Origin: an uncultured Bacilli bacterium
GTDB lineage: Bacteria > Bacillota_I > Bacilli_A > RF39 > UBA660
Direction: 5' to 3'
NCBI GenBank assembly: GCA_934153945.1
Contig: CAKPFM010000001.1
Coordinates: 157,674 to 221,673, forward strand
Length of the DNA: 64,000 bases
A program made the position numbers and the translations under genes. Each line of letters begins with the position of its first letter. The stretch's first letter is position 1. The notes beneath the pieces were generated by a model that saw only the letters and a list, made by a program, of their open reading frames with translations, searched no databases and was not told the DNA's origin. Below, piece by piece: positions 60,439 through 64,000 of the stretch.

Positions 60439-61582
60439 ACAACCTACAATTTGGCAATGAATTTTCTATGCTTTTATAAATTCCATAGCTAATACCAAAA
60501 CAGCCAGTATTACATCCTCTAATTTTGCAATCCTTACAACCTTTTTTTGTTCTTCTTGTAATATTATTAAATTTCTTAACATTTTCGCTATTCCATATTG
60601 TTGACATATCATCATTTAAAATATTTCCCATTTTAAATTCAGGATATTTCATCATATCACAAGGATATGCATCTCCGTTAGAATCAATATTTATTCTTGT
60701 TTTACCGCAATTACATTTTAATAAACTAAATTTATAACTATCTTCTTCAGTAAATTTACTATTTTTATACAAATCATTATAGAATTTATAACCATCTATA
60801 CCCATTCCTAGCTTTTCAAATTTAGTTCCATTTTCATGTTCTTTAATATATATTAAATCTTTTAATAAATTTTCATCTATTGTAACTAATTCAGTTTTCT
60901 TACCTCTACCCATTGGTAAAACTAAAATAGTTCCAAAGGAAGCTGCACCTTTTGAAGAAACATAATTATACATATCAATTATGCCATCTTTGTTTTGATT
61001 GGTTATAACCATTTGAGTTCTAAAAGCCCATTTCATTTTTTCGCAAACATTAATTGCAGATACTGCACCTTCATAACTACCTCTACCTCTTAATCGATCA
61101 TTCAATTCTTTATTTGTAGAGTCCAAGCTTATTTTAATTCTTATTAAATTTTTATTTAATTGTTCAAACTTGGATAATAATTCTTCTGTTATTCCAGTAC
61201 CATTTGATACTAATTCAACAAATACTCCATTTTCATTAAATAATTTTACACATTCTGGTAATTGATTAACTAAAGTTGGTTCTCCACCCCTTATTGAAAC
61301 ATATTTTATACCACTTGATATTAATTTTTTTGCAATTTTAATAACATTATTATCATCTATCTTTTCTTTATTTCCTAATGCTGAGGCACTACAGAATATA
61401 CAATGCAAATTACAATAATTTGTTATATCCCATGTTGCATATAACGGATATGGTAATCTAATCTTTCCATTATTAATATAATGTTCATGTATTAGAACCA
61501 AAAAGCCATCTGGTTGATACTCTAACTTATTATTTTCACATAATTCATTATACTTTTTAAATAAATCATATAACTTACTCAA
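60428..61582 (-). CDS. radical SAM/SPASM peptide maturase
   Basis: The radical SAM motif CNLHCIFC is at about residues 57-64 and the GGE phrase VSIRGGEPTLV near 95. The C-terminal SPASM part has CNCGKTRINIDSNGDAYPCDMM near 292-313, a MGNI phrase and a cluster CKDCKIRGCNTGCFG near 347-361. The start is uncertain: no ATG is well placed. I choose a TTG at 61582 behind GAAGGATGTGATATTT; a TTG six codons earlier is the alternative. It overlaps the PqqD-like gene by eight bases, so the two are coupled. Such enzymes make sulfur-to-carbon or carbon-carbon links on Cys-containing peptides. Confidence 0.88.
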   Translation of the reverse strand: MSKLYDLFKKYNELCENNKLEYQPDGFLVLIHEHYINNGKIRLPYPLYATWDITNYCNLHCIFCSASALGNKEKIDDNNVIKIAKKLISSGIKYVSIRGGEPTLVNQLPECVKLFNENGVFVELVSNGTGITEELLSKFEQLNKNLIRIKISLDSTNKELNDRLRGRGSYEGAVSAINVCEKMKWAFRTQMVITNQNKDGIIDMYNYVSSKGAASFGTILVLPMGRGKKTELVTIDENLLKDLIYIKEHENGTKFEKLGMGIDGYKFYNDLYKNSKFTEEDSYKFSLLKCNCGKTRINIDSNGDAYPCDMMKYPEFKMGNILNDDMSTIWNSENVKKFNNITRRTKKGCKDCKIRGCNTGCFGISYGIYKSIENSLPNCRLYDE

Positions 61583-61778
61583 AAATATCACATCCTTCAA
61601 AATATGGTAAATATTCTTCTATTTCATTCTTTGTTTTAGCATTAATTATTTTAATAAAATAATCTACCGCAACAGAATCTAGTTTTAATATTACATTGGT
61701 TTTACAGTTTAAAACAAAACCAGTTTTTTCATCTAAATCATCAGTAATATAATATATTATGTTTTTATTTATTTTCAT
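61575..61778 (-). CDS. PqqD-like RiPP recognition element, 67 aa
   Basis: The small protein begins at the ATG at 61778 behind GGGGAGTGTAATTTTA. The sequence has the PqqD layout: three N-terminal strands (NIIYYITDD, TGFVLNC, TNVILKLDSVAVDYF) and a winged-helix-like C-terminus (AKTKNEIEEYLPYFEGCD). Recognition elements of this kind hold the leader peptide and hand it to the radical SAM enzyme. Its overlaps with both neighbours fix it as part of the system. It is stand-alone, whereas the first maturase seems to carry a similar domain of its own. Confidence 0.8.
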   Translation of the reverse strand: MKINKNIIYYITDDLDEKTGFVLNCKTNVILKLDSVAVDYFIKIINAKTKNEIEEYLPYFEGCDIFE

Positions 61779-62982
61779 TAAAATTACACTCCCCACATAA
61801 AATACAAGAATTTAAATCTCTACCATATAAACTTTCTTGAAATAGCAATGCTCTTGCTCTACAACCACCGTTACACAATTCTCTTTTTGAACATTTTTCT
61901 TTGCATTTTAAATCACCATATTCATCAACCATTTTGCTCCAACATAAAGATAAATTAAATTCATTATCATTTATATTACCAAATATAAAGCGATTTGTAA
62001 TAAGACTTGGACACAAGCAAACATTTCCATTTGATTTAATGTATAAAAATCTCTTACCAACACCACAATCTGTTATTTTTAATTCAACATTTAATTCTTT
62101 ATTCTTATATAAATCATGTATTATTTGAACACTTCTAAAAGTATTTTCATCTAATTTATTAGCTCTACCATTTGGGATAATAGCGTCTAATACGCAGGGA
62201 ACATTCAAATCTTTTAAAAACATTATTGTATCATCAATATTTTTTTCATTATGAGTTCCAACCATAGTATTAACAGATAATTCGATACTAGTTTGTTTTA
62301 ATTTATTTATATTGTTAATTGTTTTATCTAAAGCTCCAATCATTCCTCTAAATTCATCATGATTTTTAGCAATATTTGAATCTACTGAAGTAATGATTTT
62401 TTTAACACAATATTTTTCGAATAAATCTAAAACTTTATCACTTTGAATTGTTAAATTACTAAAAATTGTAACTAACATTCCCGCATCATATAATTTGCTT
62501 AATAAGTATTCTAAATCTTTATATAACACTGGTTCTCCACCTGTCAAATCAAATTGATAAACATTTAATTTGACAGCCTGTTTTATCAAATTATCTAATG
62601 CTTCTAGGCTTAATGTATGTTTATTTTCAAGTTTGAAATCACCATAACAATGTTTACATCTTAAATTACATTTATCAGTAAGTTCAACAAAAAGCCTTGC
62701 AGTATCTAAATTAGTAATCTTTTTAATATTGTTACATCTTTTTTGTTTTTCTTGTTTTAATGTTCCTAAATCCAATAACTGATTTAACGCATCTTCTAGA
62801 TCACAATAACAATTTAAAAACTCTTTGATAGTTATTCCCTCATGTTCATAAATAAAATTTAATATTTCGAACATATCTTCATTTATAATACCTTTTGTTC
62901 TACTTTTTCTATCAAAAAGAAATATAGTATTTTCTTTTTCATTGTTTACAACAATAACATCTTGATTTATATATAGTGGCAT
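61765..62982 (-). CDS. radical SAM/SPASM maturase with N-terminal PqqD-like region
   Basis: The start is the ATG at 62982 after AAGGAGGTACCT. Residues 1-80 look like a PqqD-type recognition domain (MPLYINQDVIVVNNEKENTIFLFDRKS). The iron-sulfur motif is CNLRCKHC at residues 105-112, the SAM-binding phrase FDLTGGEPVLY near 138, and the C-terminus has a dense SPASM Cys set (about residues 300-400: NVCLC, CKEKC, CNGGC, CILCGEC). The order N-terminal recognition domain, radical SAM, SPASM is like sactipeptide/ranthipeptide maturases. It is the first enzyme after the precursor. Confidence 0.9.
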   Translation of the reverse strand: MPLYINQDVIVVNNEKENTIFLFDRKSRTKGIINEDMFEILNFIYEHEGITIKEFLNCYCDLEDALNQLLDLGTLKQEKQKRCNNIKKITNLDTARLFVELTDKCNLRCKHCYGDFKLENKHTLSLEALDNLIKQAVKLNVYQFDLTGGEPVLYKDLEYLLSKLYDAGMLVTIFSNLTIQSDKVLDLFEKYCVKKIITSVDSNIAKNHDEFRGMIGALDKTINNINKLKQTSIELSVNTMVGTHNEKNIDDTIMFLKDLNVPCVLDAIIPNGRANKLDENTFRSVQIIHDLYKNKELNVELKITDCGVGKRFLYIKSNGNVCLCPSLITNRFIFGNINDNEFNLSLCWSKMVDEYGDLKCKEKCSKRELCNGGCRARALLFQESLYGRDLNSCILCGECNFNENK

Positions 62983-63008
62983 AGGTACCTCCTTAATCAC
63001 AATAATTG

Positions 63009-63032
63009 GAGAAACAGGATAACCTGTTTCTC
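63009..63032 (-). promoter_or_regulatory. stable hairpin between precursor and maturase genes
   Basis: A perfect 10-bp stem (GAGAAACAGG/CCTGTTTCTC) with a 4-base loop begins just after the precursor stop. No T-run follows on the minus strand, so it is more likely an mRNA-stabilising or processing site, or a partial terminator, that makes precursor exceed enzymes. Confidence 0.75.
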
Positions 63033-63035
63033 AAG

Positions 63036-63140
63036 TTAAGCACTACAATGACAAGTTCCAGAAGCACAAGCAAATGAACTAGAATTTGCTTTTACAACTG
63101 AAATTGTTGGCTTAACAGCTTTTGTAGTTTCTTTTTTCAT
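63036..63140 (-). CDS. RiPP precursor peptide A, 34 aa
   Basis: The ATG at 63140 follows the strong ribosome binding site AAGGAGGTAGTTTAT. The peptide has a basic Lys/Thr-rich leader (MKKETTKAVKPTISVVKAN) and ends in SSFACASGTCHCSA with cysteines at 25, 30 and 32. Small size, no other function, a Cys-rich tail and position directly before a radical SAM/SPASM maturase and PqqD-like gene make it a RiPP precursor. Thioether crosslinks from the Cys residues are the likely modification. Where the leader is cut (for example near the end of the VVKAN phrase) cannot be told. Confidence 0.82.
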   Translation of the reverse strand: MKKETTKAVKPTISVVKANSSSFACASGTCHCSA

Positions 63141-63195
63141 ATAAACTACCTCCTTATATTTAGTTTTTTATATGAGATCCCTATAAACTCATATC

Positions 63196-63663
63196 TTAAT
63201 TATTTTTGAAATAGAATTCTGCTCTATTATATTTGCCAGTATGTTCTAGTTTAAAGTTTCCATTTGTATAATTGTTCACTGTTTTTTTCCAAAAAAACTC
63301 TGCTTTTGGTGATAAGGGAACAGCTTTTATAGTCCAGTTACCTTTATATATATCAAAAACTTTCTTTACTGCTTCCTCCCCAACTTTTTTTCCTTTATAA
63401 TTATTTAAAACAAACATTTCGCTTATTTCATAATTATCTTCTAAATTATCATCTACTAATACAAAGCCCAAAATATCATTGCTTGATTTAATAAAATATG
63501 CATAATTCTTATCAAAATACTTATTCAAATCATACTCATATTCACATACTTTTGAGTCAAAAGTAATTGGAAAATATAAACTTAGATCATGCAAATATAA
63601 TTGTAATAATTTTTTCAAATTTTTCCTTTCACTAGATGCTACTTTTTCTATACTAATATTCAT
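63196..63663 (-). CDS. GNAT family acetyltransferase
   Basis: I start at the ATG at 63663 behind GAGGAGGAATAAA. The 155-residue product has the GNAT fold with the ISEMFVLNNYKGKKVGEEAVKKVF stretch near 88-111; the acetyl-CoA loop is the KGKKVG part (a variant of the Q/RxxGxG/A motif). It lies between the two small peptide genes in the leftward operon. In a RiPP cluster it could acetylate the peptide or protect the producer, as some self-resistance GNATs do; neither is shown by sequence. The nearby GTPase makes self-resistance plausible. Confidence 0.8.
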   Translation of the reverse strand: MNISIEKVASSERKNLKKLLQLYLHDLSLYFPITFDSKVCEYEYDLNKYFDKNYAYFIKSSNDILGFVLVDDNLEDNYEISEMFVLNNYKGKKVGEEAVKKVFDIYKGNWTIKAVPLSPKAEFFWKKTVNNYTNGNFKLEHTGKYNRAEFYFKNN

Positions 63664-63699
63664 TTTATTCCTCCTCATTTTTTAGTATTTCGTTATTTC

Positions 63700-63732
63700 A
63701 AAAAAAACGCGACCAAAAAATTATTTAGTCGC
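63700..63732 (-). terminator. intrinsic terminator overlapping the end of peptide B
   Basis: On the minus strand GCGACTAAA pairs with TTTGGTCGC (one G-U pair), followed by T8. The peptide B stop codon lies inside the hairpin, so a translating ribosome would cover its 5' arm. This may be an attenuator for the rest of the operon. Confidence 0.8.
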
Positions 63733-63810
63733 AAACATATTATTTATTAAAAGGCCGCATGAATCCCCAGCAATCACATTATTTAAAACTACATTAACTG
63801 AGTACTTCAT
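63721..63810 (-). CDS. small peptide B, 29 aa (leader peptide or second precursor)
   Basis: ATG at 63810 after AAAAGGAGTGGTATT, transcribed from a clear promoter. The sequence starts MKYSVNVVLNNVIAGDSCGLL and ends in NNMFATK, with a single Cys. It is the first ORF of the operon. Two readings fit. (1) A regulatory leader peptide: short, first in the message, with its stop inside a terminator, as in tet(M)-type attenuation. (2) A second precursor for the radical SAM enzymes. I cannot decide from sequence. Confidence 0.7.
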   Translation of the reverse strand: MKYSVNVVLNNVIAGDSCGLLINNMFATK

Positions 63811-63840
63811 AATACCACTCCTTTTAACTAATTAAACAGT

Positions 63841-63868
63841 ATTTTACCATTTTTTGATAATTTGTCAA
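63841..63868 (-). promoter_or_regulatory. main promoter of the RiPP operon
   Basis: On the minus strand TTGACA (63863-63868) and TAAAAT (63841-63846), spaced by 16 bases with TGG just before the -10 box. No other good promoter is seen between it and the enzyme genes. Confidence 0.75.
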
Positions 63869-63922
63869 TATGTTTTAATACACTTTTAGCAAATTTAATA
63901 AAAATATTTGTTTATTAAAATT

Positions 63923-63960
63923 TAAAAAAATATATTGATTTTTATTTATCAATATATTCT
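63923..63960 (-). terminator. intrinsic terminator of the gene entering from the right
   Basis: On the minus strand AATATATTGAT/ATCAATATATT flanks the stop codon and runs into T7. Confidence 0.65.
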
Positions 63961-64000
63961 TTTACTATATTTATTACTTCTTCTTTTTTTATTGGTTCTA
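63942..64000 (-). CDS. C-terminal end of a gene cut by the window edge
   Basis: The last bases read leftward give EPIKKEEVINIVKEYIDK and TAA, a normal charged helical end of a protein. The hairpin at the stop supports a real gene end. Only about 19 codons are visible, so the family cannot be named. The gene lies directly upstream of the RiPP operon and may belong to it or not. Confidence 0.6.
   Translation of the reverse strand, partial: EPIKKEEVINIVKEYIDK

Noticed and set aside
1..64000. CRISPR arrays or Cas genes
   Set aside because: No regularly spaced short repeats and no Cas-type proteins were seen. The only repeats are the IS ends, the junction duplication and the toxin mRNA arms.

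Overview
The window is a contiguous piece of a very AT-rich, low-GC Gram-positive (Firmicutes-type) chromosome; G+C looks like about a quarter by eye. Reasons: AGGAGG-type ribosome binding sites, TTGACA/TATAAT promoters with 16-17 base spacers, Bacillus-like gene neighbourhoods (spoIIM-xerD-deoB, gpr next to rpsT, ymfF-ymfH, the str operon, rnr-smpB) and sporulation genes (spoIIM, gpr, a ylbJ-type gene), so the lineage is or recently was spore-forming. A phosphoketolase and several short unknown proteins fit an anaerobic, probably gut-associated member of the Bacilli/Erysipelotrichia side. The standard code is used: stops are nearly all TAA or TAG, with TGA in only two genes that I found.

Layout. 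0-6 kb: rplS, signal peptidase, xerD, deoB, spoIIM, mnmA. 6-13.5 kb: an HTH protein, a NERD-domain protein, a ZIP transporter, a Dps-like protein, gpr, rpsT, a transglutaminase-like protein and a PDZ-Lon protease. 13.5-18.5 kb: a ylbJ-type gene, three type IV/II pilin-like proteins, a GspE/PilB ATPase and holA. 18.5-30.5 kb: the ymfH/ymfF pair, deoD, a DUF1016-like protein, a polysaccharide deacetylase, pyk, a PP2C-like phosphatase and phosphoketolase; the phosphoketolase/PP2C junction is duplicated. 30.6-39 kb: tRNA-Met, several unknown proteins, a DUF362 protein, uvrC and a large pilin-like protein with a hypervariable-looking C-terminus. 39-50 kb: tuf, fusA, rpsG, rpsL, smpB, rnr, a NrtR-like regulator, an intact ISAs1-type insertion sequence and tRNA-Ser. 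50-54 kb: hsp20 with a CIRCE-like operator and a GT-C/GtrB/GtrA glycosylation set. 54-55.4 kb: a compact type I toxin-antitoxin locus and a frameshifted trpS. 55.6-63.9 kb: a leftward operon that makes a radical-SAM-modified peptide (RiPP).

The most novel part is the operon at 55.6-63.9 kb. From one promoter it runs: a 29-residue peptide ORF whose stop lies inside an intrinsic terminator, a GNAT acetyltransferase, a 34-residue Cys-rich precursor-like peptide, a hairpin, a radical SAM/SPASM enzyme, a PqqD-like recognition protein, a second radical SAM/SPASM enzyme, a SPASM-like protein without the iron-sulfur motif, a third radical SAM enzyme, a Tet(M)-type ribosomal-protection GTPase and an M29-like aminopeptidase. 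Most junctions between enzyme genes overlap. The simplest reading is a RiPP whose product acts on the ribosome, with the GTPase as self-protection; this is inference.

A second notable item is the prepilin at 37.4-39.2 kb. Its last roughly 145 bases jump to about 50 % G+C and to NNC/NNT codons, as expected of the variable repeat of a diversity-generating retroelement; no reverse transcriptase or template repeat was seen in this window.
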